Shown here: positions 27,585 through 36,958 of the stretch, piece after piece
Position numbering within the stretch: position 1 is the first letter of the stretch
Layout of the letters: each line of letters begins with the position of its first letter
NCBI RefSeq assembly: GCF_902502825.2
Contig: NZ_LR723674.1
Coordinates: 43,321 to 107,320, forward strand
Length of the DNA stretch: 64,000 bases
Reading direction: 5' to 3'
From: Pseudorhizobium flavum
Lineage (GTDB): Bacteria > Pseudomonadota > Alphaproteobacteria > Rhizobiales > Rhizobiaceae
Made by a program: the position numbers and the translations under genes
Notes under the pieces: generated by a model
Databases searched by the model: none
The model's input: the letters and a program-made list of their open reading frames with translations, nothing else
Told to the model about the DNA's origin: nothing

Positions 27585-28739
27585 ATGAAGATCATTCTAT
27601 CGGTGCAGCCGATCCGGTTCCCTTTAACCGGCATAGGACGATACACCTTGGAGCTGGCGCGCCATTTGCCCACAGTCTCCGGTGTCGAAGACCTGAAATT
27701 CTTCGGTGACAGTGATTTCGTGCCAGACTTGCCGTCGGCTGACGACAAAGCGTCAAAGCCAGCCTCTCTGGTCACCCAGCTTAAACACCGGTTAGCCCGC
27801 AATCCGTTGCTTCTTGATTTTTATCGCAAGCGTGTCCACACACGCCGAGGCAAAGCCTTGGAAGGACAGGGCGACTACGTCTACCACGGACCCAATTTTT
27901 ACCTGCCTCCTTTCCCCGGTCCGTCCGTCGTTACCATCCATGACTTGTCCGTCTTCACTATGCCTGAACGTCATCCGCTAGAGCGGGTCATGTTTGTTCG
28001 AAAGGAAGTGGAATCGGCCCTAAGACAAGCGACCATTTTGATCACACCGTCACAACATGCGCGCCATGAGGTCGCCGAGTACTTCAATTGGCCGCTTGAA
28101 AAGGTTCGAAATACCGCCCTTGCCGGGGGGAGCGAGTTCCATCCGCGGGAGGAAGACGCGATCGCGCCGGTCCTGGCCCGCCACAACCTCACCCCCAGGG
28201 GCTATGTTCTTTATACGGGCACGATTGAACCTCGAAAGAACATCGTTCGTCTCATCGATGCCTATGGTCAGCTGCCGCAAAACCTCAAAAGCCACTTTCC
28301 CCTTGTCCTTGCTGGTTTCAAGGGATGGAACAATGAGGCGGAGATGGCCCGTATCAATCTGGCGGAGCGCGAAGGCTGGCTGCGCTATCTTGGTTTCGTA
28401 TCGGATGCTGATCTCCCCGTTCTTTTTTCCGGAGCCAAGCTCTTTGCCTTCCCGTCGCTGTATGAAGGATTTGGCCTTCCGGTCTTGGAAGCCATGGCAT
28501 CAGGCGTGCCTGTCGTCACCTCAAATAGCTCGTCCTTGCCGGAAGTCGCAGGGGATGCTGCAGCAAGCTGTGCGCCTGAGGATGTGGACGCTCTGGCAGG
28601 GTTGCTTCAGCAGGGGCTAGAGGATGAAGAATGGCGCGCTGAGGCGATACGAAGAGGCTTTTTGCAGGCAGCCAAGTTCAGCTGGAAGCGATGTGCAGAG
28701 GAGACTGCGGAAATCTACCGCAGCGCTCTGGCCTGTTGA
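27585..28739 (+). CDS. GT4-family glycosyltransferase
   Basis: 384 residues from the ATG at 27585 (GGAG about nine bases upstream); the longer frame upstream lacks a start signal. MKIILSVQPIRFPLTGIGRYTLELA is the N-terminal GT-B pattern of mannosyl/rhamnosyltransferases of the WbpZ/WbdB type. The C-terminal domain has YTGTIEPRKNI and the E-x7-E motif EGFGLPVLEAMASGVPVV. First gene of a run with the Wzm/Wzt exporter, so it probably builds the exported chain. The exact linkage cannot be told. Confidence 0.9.
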   Translation: MKIILSVQPIRFPLTGIGRYTLELARHLPTVSGVEDLKFFGDSDFVPDLPSADDKASKPASLVTQLKHRLARNPLLLDFYRKRVHTRRGKALEGQGDYVYHGPNFYLPPFPGPSVVTIHDLSVFTMPERHPLERVMFVRKEVESALRQATILITPSQHARHEVAEYFNWPLEKVRNTALAGGSEFHPREEDAIAPVLARHNLTPRGYVLYTGTIEPRKNIVRLIDAYGQLPQNLKSHFPLVLAGFKGWNNEAEMARINLAEREGWLRYLGFVSDADLPVLFSGAKLFAFPSLYEGFGLPVLEAMASGVPVVTSNSSSLPEVAGDAAASCAPEDVDALAGLLQQGLEDEEWRAEAIRRGFLQAAKFSWKRCAEETAEIYRSALAC

Positions 28740-28824
28740 CGGATGACAGCGGCTGGTTTTGGCCTTAACCCGCTATCTTGACCAACAACAAGCAGGCCCT
28801 GCCCTCCCGTATGGAACTGAAACC

Positions 28825-29625
28825 ATGAATGGCCGCCTCGCGGAAAGCACCCTTTGGCGCTACCGCTACTTCATCCTAACCTCCATTCAGTCGGACTTTC
28901 GAGCCCGAGTTGCCCGAAGCCGGCTTGGAATGTTCTGGATTGTCCTTGCGCCCCTGTCGCAGGTCGTAATCTATGCCTTTGTCCTGTCGTCTCTGATGAG
29001 TCAAAGGCTGCCCGGCATCGAAACGCCCTTCGCCTATTCCATCTACCTGATGGCAGGCTTTCAGGCGTGGTTTCTGTTCACGGAGATCCTTACGCGCTGC
29101 CTGAACGTCTTTATCGAAAACGGCAACGCGCTGAAGAAGATCTCTTTCCCGCGCATGGCGCTGCCCGTCATTGCTGTTGGCGCGGCCATCCTCAACAACC
29201 TCATTTTCTTTGTCTTGGTGATCGCAGCCTATCTTCTGGTGGGTTACCACCCAGGCTGGTCACTCGCCTGGTTTCCCGTCCTTCTTTTGGTGACAAGCGC
29301 CTTGGCGACTGGACTGGGTCTGGTGCTTGGTATCTTGAATGTCTTTATGCGCGACGTCGGACAATTGGTGGCCATCCTCCTCCAATTCGGGTTTTGGCTG
29401 ACACCCATCGTTTATACGATCGACATTCTCCCGGAGAGGTTCCAAGACATCATCCGGCTCAACCCGATGTTCTGGGTTGTCGACAACTACCACCGGGTTC
29501 TTGCTTATGGGGTGGCGCCAAACCTAATTGCCCTTGGCCTGGTTGCCGGATTGGCCGTTATCCTGCTGTGGCTTGCCCTTGTTCTATTTCGCAAGGCGAG
29601 CGGTGAAATCGTGGACGTTCTATGA
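28825..29625 (+). CDS. wzm: Polysaccharide ABC exporter, permease subunit (Wzm-like)
   Basis: 266 residues from the ATG at 28825. ABC-2 type permease with six predicted helices: LGMFWIVLAPLSQVVIYAFV, an amphipathic LWRYRYFI segment before it, and the C-terminal LIALGLVAGLAVILLWLALVLF. RSRLGMFWIVLAP and NPMFWVVDNYHRVL are typical of Wzm/KpsM/RfbA proteins. It forms the membrane channel moving undecaprenyl-linked polysaccharide to the periplasm. The last four bases overlap the start of the ATPase gene (ATGA). Confidence 0.9.
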   Translation: MNGRLAESTLWRYRYFILTSIQSDFRARVARSRLGMFWIVLAPLSQVVIYAFVLSSLMSQRLPGIETPFAYSIYLMAGFQAWFLFTEILTRCLNVFIENGNALKKISFPRMALPVIAVGAAILNNLIFFVLVIAAYLLVGYHPGWSLAWFPVLLLVTSALATGLGLVLGILNVFMRDVGQLVAILLQFGFWLTPIVYTIDILPERFQDIIRLNPMFWVVDNYHRVLAYGVAPNLIALGLVAGLAVILLWLALVLFRKASGEIVDVL

Positions 29626-30875
29626 CCCAGGATCCCGTCTTAACCGTCAACGGGCTCGGCAAGGTCTTCCGCCGATATAAGCGTGAGCTTCACCGGGTTC
29701 TAAACTGGTTCTCCTTCCAGTTTCCTCCCGCCGAAGAGCATTGGGTGCTGCGTGATATCTCTTTTGAGGTTCGTGCCGGCGAAGCACTTGGGATCGTCGG
29801 GCGCAATGGCGCAGGCAAGAGCACTCTGCTCAAGATGATCACCGGCACCACCCGCCCAAGTGAAGGCGGTGTTCATTTCAAGGGTCGGATTGCCGCCATT
29901 CTCGAGCTCGGCATGGGCTTCAACTACGATTACACCGGCCGACAGAACGTCTACCACGCCTCTGGCCTGATGGGCCTGCAGCGCAGCGACATGGACGCCA
30001 TCATGCCGGAGCTGGAGGCTTTCGCCGAGCTCGGAGCCTATTTTGATCAGCCCATACGGGTATACTCGAGCGGCATGCAGGTACGGCTTGCCTTCGCTGT
30101 GGCAACTGCATTCCGTCCTGATATTCTGATCATTGACGAGGCACTCTCTGTTGGAGACGCTTACTTCCAGCACAAGAGCTTCGATAAGATCAAGCAGTTC
30201 CGCGAACAAGGAACAACGCTGATCCTGGTCTCCCATGATCGTCTTGCTCTCCTCAGCCTCTGCGACAGAGCCCTTCTTCTCGACCAGGGGCGCTTGGCAT
30301 TGGACGGGGATCCAGAAAGCGTGCTGGATTATTACAACGCACTGCTCGGGCGTAAGGAAGGCGACGTCATCGAGACAAGCCTCCAGGACGACGGCCGCAT
30401 CCAGACGATTTCTGGATCTCGAGAGGCTACGATCGAGACGGCCACTCTTGTGAACACTCAAGGTGAGCCCATCGACACCATAGAGGTCGGCTCAGAGGTT
30501 GAGATTCGGGTCGTGGCAAAGGCCCACAAGGCCATTCCGCGCCTGGTCCTCGGCTATGCCATCAAGGATCGCCTTGGACAGACCATGTACGGCACCAATA
30601 CCCATTACAGTCAGCAGGCACTCGACACCCTGCAGGCTGGCGAAACGGTGGAGTATAGCATCCGCTTCCCTGTCGCTCTCGGACCAGGCACATATTCGGT
30701 GGCACTTGCTCTCTCGGGAGCCGAAAACCATCTTGGCCAGAATTATGAGTGGCGTGACCTGGCGATCATGTTCAGCGTCGTGAACCTCCGGGAACAAGCG
30801 TTCGATGGCAAAATATTCATGCCCTCCTCCATCGAAGTGAGACGTTCAGCTCGTCCTGATCACGAAGATGGCTGA
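29622..30875 (+). CDS. wzt: Polysaccharide ABC exporter, ATPase with carbohydrate-binding C-terminus (Wzt-like)
   Basis: 417 residues. The ATPase domain (1-235) has Walker A GRNGAGKST, signature YSSGMQVRLAF, Walker B ILIIDEALSVGD and H-loop SHD. Residues about 265-400 are a Wzt_C-like beta-sandwich (IETATLVNTQGEPIDTIEVGSEVEIRVV; GYAIKDRLGQTMYGTNT). In E. coli O9a and similar systems this domain binds the capped end of the O-chain and gates export. Its presence predicts a terminally modified chain, in line with the nearby methyltransferase. The last 16 bases overlap the 3' end of the opposing acyltransferase gene. Confidence 0.92.
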   Translation: MTQDPVLTVNGLGKVFRRYKRELHRVLNWFSFQFPPAEEHWVLRDISFEVRAGEALGIVGRNGAGKSTLLKMITGTTRPSEGGVHFKGRIAAILELGMGFNYDYTGRQNVYHASGLMGLQRSDMDAIMPELEAFAELGAYFDQPIRVYSSGMQVRLAFAVATAFRPDILIIDEALSVGDAYFQHKSFDKIKQFREQGTTLILVSHDRLALLSLCDRALLLDQGRLALDGDPESVLDYYNALLGRKEGDVIETSLQDDGRIQTISGSREATIETATLVNTQGEPIDTIEVGSEVEIRVVAKAHKAIPRLVLGYAIKDRLGQTMYGTNTHYSQQALDTLQAGETVEYSIRFPVALGPGTYSVALALSGAENHLGQNYEWRDLAIMFSVVNLREQAFDGKIFMPSSIEVRRSARPDHEDG

Positions 30876-31948
30876 TCCGTATAGCGCCGCCGCATGTCCA
30901 GAAACGGCTTTTCGATGATGGCGAAGGACAGGCTTGCAAACATAAGCGCAAGCGTCAGAACAAAAATCCCATGGAACGCGAGTGCCAGCCCCCCTGTCGC
31001 GCCGGCCGGGCCCACTAATTCGTGGACGATATAGATAATCATTGCGTGCCACATATAGAGCGAGAAACTGCGTTCCCCGCCTTTGGCAAGAAGATTACCG
31101 ATCCAATTTGGCCATGGCAGTCGAGCCGACAGATAGCTGACAACGGCAAGTCCCCAAAGCGAGGCCTCCACAGATCCCCATATGATGCCCAAGGGTTGTT
31201 TGGGTTCAGGCGAAAGATAACTCAGCCATCGCGCCTGGACAGCGGCTCCCAGAAAGACCAGGACAACCGCCACAGCAAAAAATAGGCGAGCCCGCCGCTC
31301 CAGCACCGGTCGCCTCCGCGCGTAGGCGATGGCCGCCAGCATTCCGATCAAGAACTGGTCAAAGCGCCCGACCAGCGTGGAATACAGCATATGGCGACTG
31401 TTATCGGTTGCAAGATAAGCGCCGAGCTTGATGATCAGGAGCAGCAAAAGAGCTTTCACCAGAAAGCCTGACCCACGTTCCTTGGTGAAGAGAGCAAGGA
31501 ACGGAAAGACAAGGTAGAAAGCAAACTCCACTGAGATGCTCCAGGCAGGGCCTGTCGCAAAATGCCAGGAGGTTGGCGCGTCGCCGATGTTTGTAATCAA
31601 CAGATAAAGGACATCAGTGGCTTCGAAACGGTCACGTCCGATCGAGACAGCGACAATGAAAACAACGAGAAAAAGGGGAGCAATCCTCAGGATGCGATTG
31701 CGCAGAAAGGCCCCATAACGGATCTCGTCGTTCTCCAACGCTATCGTCATGAAAATAAAGCCGGACAAGACGAAGAACAGGCTCACGCCCGTGTGCCCCT
31801 CCGTGATCAGCCCCCAGTGGGGTTGATCCGGATAGGAGCGCCAGGTGCCCATGTTGAAATGGAAAAAGTGAAAGCCAAACACCAGCAGGGCTGCGAGAAG
31901 CCGCAAGTGATCGAGTTCTGGAATATAGCCGATATTGCGGGACTTCAT
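30860..31948 (-). CDS. Acyltransferase 3 family membrane protein (OafA-like)
   Basis: 362 residues, about ten membrane helices. The N-terminal ELDHLRLLAALLVFGFHFFHF carries the conserved 'LDxLRxxAxxxVxxxH' motif, and GHTGVSLFFVLSGFI is the second block. The family O-acylates (often acetylates) glycans using cytoplasmic acyl-CoA. It is the last of four minus-strand genes, 23 bp after the double glycosyltransferase, so it probably decorates the same polysaccharide. Confidence 0.9.
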   Translation of the reverse strand: MKSRNIGYIPELDHLRLLAALLVFGFHFFHFNMGTWRSYPDQPHWGLITEGHTGVSLFFVLSGFIFMTIALENDEIRYGAFLRNRILRIAPLFLVVFIVAVSIGRDRFEATDVLYLLITNIGDAPTSWHFATGPAWSISVEFAFYLVFPFLALFTKERGSGFLVKALLLLLIIKLGAYLATDNSRHMLYSTLVGRFDQFLIGMLAAIAYARRRPVLERRARLFFAVAVVLVFLGAAVQARWLSYLSPEPKQPLGIIWGSVEASLWGLAVVSYLSARLPWPNWIGNLLAKGGERSFSLYMWHAMIIYIVHELVGPAGATGGLALAFHGIFVLTLALMFASLSFAIIEKPFLDMRRRYTDQPSS

Positions 31949-31971
31949 GGCGCCGTTCTTTCTCTGCCAGT

Positions 31972-34371
31972 CTAACCGCGGGTCAAGCTGAAGCCTGAAT
32001 CTGCCAGTCGATCAGCGAACCGTTCGGCGATCACCTTCCAGGAATAATGTTCTTCCACAAGGCGACGCGCAGACGCAATCATGCTGGATAATCGCATGTC
32101 ATCGAACTGCGCCAGTTTGTCGAGTGTCGCCGCCAGTCCTGCGTCTGAAGCCAAAAAATGGATTTCCGGCTGGACCTCCAGTCCGCGTGCTCCAAACATC
32201 GTGGAGACCACCGGAATGCCAGCGGCAAAGTAATCCAGCATCTTCAGATTGGTCCCTGAACCAGAATGCATGGGATTGAGCGCAACGTCAGCAGACGCAA
32301 GAAGACTGTTGCGGGTTGTCTCGTCGACTTGCCCAAGCAGATGCACGTTCGTCGGCTTCTTGCGGTCCTTGAACGGTATGCAAGCGCTTCCCATCACAAT
32401 GAAGCGGGTTTTAGGCGCTTGTTCCGCTGACTGAAGGATCTCCTCGATCGCCTCAAGGTTCGGCCCGTGCCAGCTTCCCATGAAGATCGCGGTTTGGCGA
32501 CCGCTCAGGCCACTGCGCGCCTGAATATGCCGGCGCGTTTGCAGGTCCGTGAAGGGTATTTCATCAAGCGCCACACCATTCGGCACCTCGTAAACACGTG
32601 CGCGGGTCGGTCCGTAAATCGACTGCAGTTCCTTCAAGTCCCGGTCTGCGCAGGCAAAGACACGCTCTGCCGATATCCAGCAGCTTTTCTCTGCAGATTT
32701 GACCTCCTCCAGAAGCGGCTGGCCTTCGGGTTTTCCTGCAAACATTGCAGACTTCAAGGTGATCTCGACATCCTGAGCCTCGTACCACAAAGGCTTATCG
32801 GGTGCCGCTTTCCGAAGGGCCTGGATCAGATAAGGGTGGCAAGCGACCACAGCATCGCTCGTCATGGCGGAAAGCTCGAGCGCATCATCGAAGGCAGGCG
32901 TTAGGCCGATCAAAGGATAGGCTGCGATATCCCCGATGGGAATATGTCCGGTCAGATTGGAAAGATCACGCTCTGCCTCGGCATGAGCCTCACTTTTGGG
33001 AATGTGGATCTCAACGAGCCCCGGCGCAATCTCTTTTTCTGATCGAAGGTCGGTGGCAATTCCGAGCGACACAATGTCGATGTCGAAGATTTTCGCAAGA
33101 TTCTTGTAGAGATGATAGACCCGTGCCTGGCCGCCGTTCATCGGCGGGAAGACCCGGAATGTCGTGGCCACCGTCAGCTTTTTCCGACGCGCTGGTCGTT
33201 CAGCCGTGGCATGGGGAACCGATTGCAACAGCCCACTGGCAGCATTGTCCCAGATAACAGGCGCCACCTCCCCCTTTGCCCTTTCTCCCATCTGGCGTGC
33301 CAGCTGCGGATTGCGGGCAAGCTCGCTGATCCGCTCAGCCAATGCTTTCGCCGACGGTGCTGTGACGAAGCCGGTTTCTCCATCATGCACAAACTCGCAT
33401 GGTCCGCCAGAATCCGCGAAGGTGAGAACCGGTTTGCCGCTTCGCATGGCCTCGATAGTGACCAAGCCGTAGTCTTCGTCATAAGGCACAAAAGGGACAG
33501 CCAAAGCGTCCGCATAAAGTGCTGACATGGCCTCGTCCGGCACAAAGCCCAGAAACTGGATACGCTGGTCATTACCTGCCAGTGCCTTGAGCCGGGCCTC
33601 ATCCGGACCAGTTCCGGCAATCAGAAGCGGTATCGCTTCTGAAACATGCTTCATGGCCTCCACGATGAGATCGACCCGCTTTGGTCGATCCAGGCGGCTG
33701 CTGGTAAAAAGGTAGCGGAAGTCCCCTTCTCTATAATCTGAGCGATGTGGTGGAGGATAAAGGACATCGACCATTGCATCCGGCGGAAAATAGTTCTTCC
33801 GCTGACGTACCGTCTCGGCAATTGCCGCGTAACGCCGGATGCGCTGTGGGGACAAAGCGGCATTGTCGAGAAAATGCACGATCTTTCGAATGAACGGGCC
33901 TGGAAAGGCAAAGACGCTCTCCGGTAACCCCGCATCCTTCAAAGAGCGCAGCTTGTCAAAAAGATCCGGTATCTGCTCCGGATCCGGATACCTCCCAGCA
34001 TCATCCAGCCATTCCACCAGGTTCCGCAGTTTGGGTAAGCGCAAAACCGTATGATCCTCAGCTGGAGGCGCATAGGTGTCATACAGCCCCCGCAGGCGAT
34101 GCAGCATATAGCAGATGTGGTTGGGATGGTTGACCATCCAGGCGGGGTACTTGCCGGAGATCACGCAGTCATAGGCCGACAGATCCAGCTTTGAGAAGGC
34201 CTCATAAGAGGAGATCAAATCCCAAAACGATGCCTCCGGCGACAAGAGCGCAATGACATCACACTCATGGACTGTGTGGTTCTGGAAATGATCCTGCAAA
34301 CCCCACCAAAGATTTTCGGCTCCACCAATGGCAAGCGGGACAGGATGCGGGGTAACAATGGCGATCTTCAT
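31972..34371 (-). CDS. Two-domain GT4 glycosyltransferase
   Basis: 799 residues, two GT4 enzymes in one chain. The first (about 1-400) has IGGAENLWWGL and the E-x7-E motif EDYGLVTIEAMRSGKPVL, followed by FADSGGPCEFVHDGETGFV. The second (about 415-799) has FRVFPPMNGGQARVYHLY and GTNLKMLDYFAAGIPVVST. The first half is clearly related to the next gene upstream. Two active sites in one chain suggest alternating or repeating linkages, as in WbdA or WbpX-type polymerising enzymes. The start overlaps the previous stop by four bases. Confidence 0.9.
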   Translation of the reverse strand: MKIAIVTPHPVPLAIGGAENLWWGLQDHFQNHTVHECDVIALLSPEASFWDLISSYEAFSKLDLSAYDCVISGKYPAWMVNHPNHICYMLHRLRGLYDTYAPPAEDHTVLRLPKLRNLVEWLDDAGRYPDPEQIPDLFDKLRSLKDAGLPESVFAFPGPFIRKIVHFLDNAALSPQRIRRYAAIAETVRQRKNYFPPDAMVDVLYPPPHRSDYREGDFRYLFTSSRLDRPKRVDLIVEAMKHVSEAIPLLIAGTGPDEARLKALAGNDQRIQFLGFVPDEAMSALYADALAVPFVPYDEDYGLVTIEAMRSGKPVLTFADSGGPCEFVHDGETGFVTAPSAKALAERISELARNPQLARQMGERAKGEVAPVIWDNAASGLLQSVPHATAERPARRKKLTVATTFRVFPPMNGGQARVYHLYKNLAKIFDIDIVSLGIATDLRSEKEIAPGLVEIHIPKSEAHAEAERDLSNLTGHIPIGDIAAYPLIGLTPAFDDALELSAMTSDAVVACHPYLIQALRKAAPDKPLWYEAQDVEITLKSAMFAGKPEGQPLLEEVKSAEKSCWISAERVFACADRDLKELQSIYGPTRARVYEVPNGVALDEIPFTDLQTRRHIQARSGLSGRQTAIFMGSWHGPNLEAIEEILQSAEQAPKTRFIVMGSACIPFKDRKKPTNVHLLGQVDETTRNSLLASADVALNPMHSGSGTNLKMLDYFAAGIPVVSTMFGARGLEVQPEIHFLASDAGLAATLDKLAQFDDMRLSSMIASARRLVEEHYSWKVIAERFADRLADSGFSLTRG

Positions 34372-35465
34372 GGCAGCTTTCCGGCGGCTCGCGTCGGCAA
34401 GTCCGGGATATCGGCAAGCAAGGTGTCGACCACATGGCTCCAGGTAATGTCCATAGATTGATACCGGGCATAGCCATTACGTCCAAGCTCCGCTGCTTTC
34501 GCAGCATTACCCGTCAAGGTCTCCAGAGCCTCGGCGATCGCTTCTGGCTCCGGCGTGGTGATCATTCCTGTCTCGCCATCGCGAACGAATTCCAAAGGGC
34601 CTCCTGAATCAGTGCAGGTGACCACCGGCTTGGACGACAGCATGGCTTCCAGGGTGACATAGCCATAATCCTCGTCGAGGGGCCCGAAGAACACAGCCGT
34701 GGCATGAGCGTAGAGACTGAGCATTTCTTCTCGGCTGACTGCGCCGACAAAACGAACACGCTCTGCAAGGCCCAAGCCTTCTGCCATTGCCTCCAGGTGT
34801 TTGCGCATGCTGCCTGTCCCGGCAAAGATTGCCTGGATTGGAGAGCGGCAAGCGGCAAGCGCCTTCAACATCAGATCCTGTCGTTTCAACCCTTCCAGCC
34901 GGCTAGGCACGAATATGTATGGCAGGGCGCGTTCACATCGAAATGCCTCGAAATCGGCCGGTGGATGGTAGAGCGCCTTGGACTCAATCCCATTGTACTG
35001 GCGAAGCCGGGCGCAGACCCGTTCAGCGATCGTATAAACCGCCCGGGCACTGCCAGGGGTGCCGCCCGCGAGGCTTTGATTATCTTCGGCAATGATGCGC
35101 GAACGTAGCGCATCCGTATCCTTCTTGCCGGGCAACCAGCCATAGGGGGTGCCGTAGAGGTCATAGGCTGAGCGATGCTGGTGCAGGAGCCACACACGCT
35201 TGTCGGGATGACGGATCATGTAGGCGGGGAATTTGAGGCAGATCATCCGGTCAATTTGACCGCCGCCATAAGGCAAGAAGTCCGTTGCCAGGCATTGATC
35301 CATGGTCTTGGCCGCTGCATCCATGGGCTCAAAATAAAAAGGCACAGAAATCTTGTGGACCGAGTGCCCGGCCGCCCTGACAGCTTCAATCAGCCCATCA
35401 ACCAGGAATTCAGCACCGCCATAGATGCCGGGCGTATGAACCGAGGCGATCCCGACACGCATCAT
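34368..35465 (-). CDS. GT4-family glycosyltransferase
   Basis: 365 residues. N-terminal MMRVGIASVHTPGIYGGAE, then KFPAYMIRHPDKRVWLLHQHR, which parallels the first half of the neighbouring double enzyme. C-terminal FVPSRLEGLKRQDL and E-x7-E motif EDYGYVTLEAML, then TDSGGPLEFVRDGETGMI. The GGAE motif near the N-terminus is usual in GT4. It overlaps both neighbours by four bases, so the four-gene run is translated as a unit. Confidence 0.9.
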   Translation of the reverse strand: MMRVGIASVHTPGIYGGAEFLVDGLIEAVRAAGHSVHKISVPFYFEPMDAAAKTMDQCLATDFLPYGGGQIDRMICLKFPAYMIRHPDKRVWLLHQHRSAYDLYGTPYGWLPGKKDTDALRSRIIAEDNQSLAGGTPGSARAVYTIAERVCARLRQYNGIESKALYHPPADFEAFRCERALPYIFVPSRLEGLKRQDLMLKALAACRSPIQAIFAGTGSMRKHLEAMAEGLGLAERVRFVGAVSREEMLSLYAHATAVFFGPLDEDYGYVTLEAMLSSKPVVTCTDSGGPLEFVRDGETGMITTPEPEAIAEALETLTGNAAKAAELGRNGYARYQSMDITWSHVVDTLLADIPDLPTRAAGKLP

Positions 35466-36958
35466 TCAGTACCGTGATTGTCCGGCTTTCGGGCGTAAAC
35501 TGCGTAATCCGGCGGCTGGCGGAACCAGTCATTGACATCGTCCGGCGCAAAGCCCGTTTCTGGTTGGCTCAGATCGCAATCCGCTTCGCTGCGGATAATA
35601 CGTGCTTCTTCGTAGCCTCGCACTTCGGCAATGAAACGCAAAAAGTCCGGCGGCAAAGGCTTATTGTGGGTTGGATCATAATTAAAGGTGCAGGCGCCTA
35701 CCACAAGATTTTCCGGGTTGGGCGTTTCGAACAGAATGACCCCGCCAGGCATCAAGGCCCGCCGTGCCTCATCAAAGAGAGCAACGAGATCCTTGAAGGT
35801 TAAATGCTCAACAATATGAAAGCCCGTCACGGCAGCCAGACTATTTTCTGGCAAATCCCGCAGATATGCGATGGCGTCTCCATCAATGACATCAAGTCCG
35901 AGGCTGCGGGCTTCTGCCACCATTGAGACGTTGAGATCGATTCCGCGGGTGGCTATGTTGTGTCGCTTCAGAAGGGATAGCCATTCTCCACGGCCACAGC
36001 CGATATCGAGAACAACCCCGCCAGCCGCAACAGGTGGGGCATGTCTGAAGATTGGCAAATAACGCTCAGACCGCTTGCTGATCTCGGCTGTTGAGCCGCG
36101 GAACCGGTTTTCGAAAGCAACATAAAGGCTGTCGAACTTATGATTTTCCAGTGTTTCTACGGTGTCTTGAACCTTTGACCGTTCCGGCAAGGCAGCTCTG
36201 GCTTCGTTAATCAGCCGGCGCAGCTGCAGGCTTTCTTCAGCGATGAGCTGACGCGTAGCTTTGATCTCAGACAGCGCGTTTGCCGCATCTTCGTGCGCCC
36301 GCAAGGAAAATTCTCGATACTCAGCTGTACCGCGCTCCGCCATCGTTATGCGGTTCTCAAGATGCACATTGCTCTTCCGAACGGCGGAAAGGGATGTGTT
36401 GACCGATCCAATCATCTCCAAGTGGCGTTGGGCCACCGTTGCCAGACGCCGGTTCGTTTGGGAGCGGACCAGGAAGGTCATGAATGGTGCAAAGAACTTG
36501 CCGACGACAGGCAGGCCCGCAAGTCGATCAAGAATGGCTGCCGGAATCAGCCAGCGGATCCTGACACCATGTTCTCTCCCCTCTGCTGAGCGCCGCAGGG
36601 CAGAAAGAACCCGCACAACCCCGATATGGCCACCGCGAAGTGCCGGAAGATAATAGGAAGCGCCCGCTGCATCCATTTCTCGCCCGAGAACAATCCGATA
36701 GGCGTTGCGCAGGAATGCATCTTCGTCGAGAGCCGCGAACTCCTCAATTGTATAGAAAGGCCGCCCAAGCGGGATGACTTCGCTATCATCCGGTTCGACG
36801 ACAAGCGGGATCGCCCCAACTCCCTGGGTCCGCCGCAATGGAGCCGCGTCTTCGAGGTCTCCAGACGCCGGCGCGACGGAGGCAAGCTCTGCCCTCACCC
36901 TTGCAAGGATTTCGTCGATAGTCTCTGGCGTCTCCCGCACGGCAGTCTTCTCATCCAT
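35462..36958 (-). CDS. DUF4214-coiled coil-methyltransferase fusion
   Basis: 498 residues. Residues 81-130 are one DUF4214 unit (AFLRNAYRIVLGREMDAAGASYY). Residues 137-170 form a hydrophobic, amphipathic stretch that may lie on the membrane. Residues about 180-275 are a coiled coil. Residues about 310-450 are a class I SAM-dependent methyltransferase (motif I VVLDIGCGRGEWL, then VTGFHIVEHLTFKDL and GGVILFETPNPEN). It is first in a run with three glycosyltransferase domains, as expected for an enzyme that caps the chain end. WbdD of E. coli O9a likewise joins a methyltransferase to a coiled coil that sets chain length; the kinase domain of WbdD is absent. Confidence 0.85.
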   Translation of the reverse strand: MDEKTAVRETPETIDEILARVRAELASVAPASGDLEDAAPLRRTQGVGAIPLVVEPDDSEVIPLGRPFYTIEEFAALDEDAFLRNAYRIVLGREMDAAGASYYLPALRGGHIGVVRVLSALRRSAEGREHGVRIRWLIPAAILDRLAGLPVVGKFFAPFMTFLVRSQTNRRLATVAQRHLEMIGSVNTSLSAVRKSNVHLENRITMAERGTAEYREFSLRAHEDAANALSEIKATRQLIAEESLQLRRLINEARAALPERSKVQDTVETLENHKFDSLYVAFENRFRGSTAEISKRSERYLPIFRHAPPVAAGGVVLDIGCGRGEWLSLLKRHNIATRGIDLNVSMVAEARSLGLDVIDGDAIAYLRDLPENSLAAVTGFHIVEHLTFKDLVALFDEARRALMPGGVILFETPNPENLVVGACTFNYDPTHNKPLPPDFLRFIAEVRGYEEARIIRSEADCDLSQPETGFAPDDVNDWFRQPPDYAVYARKPDNHGTE

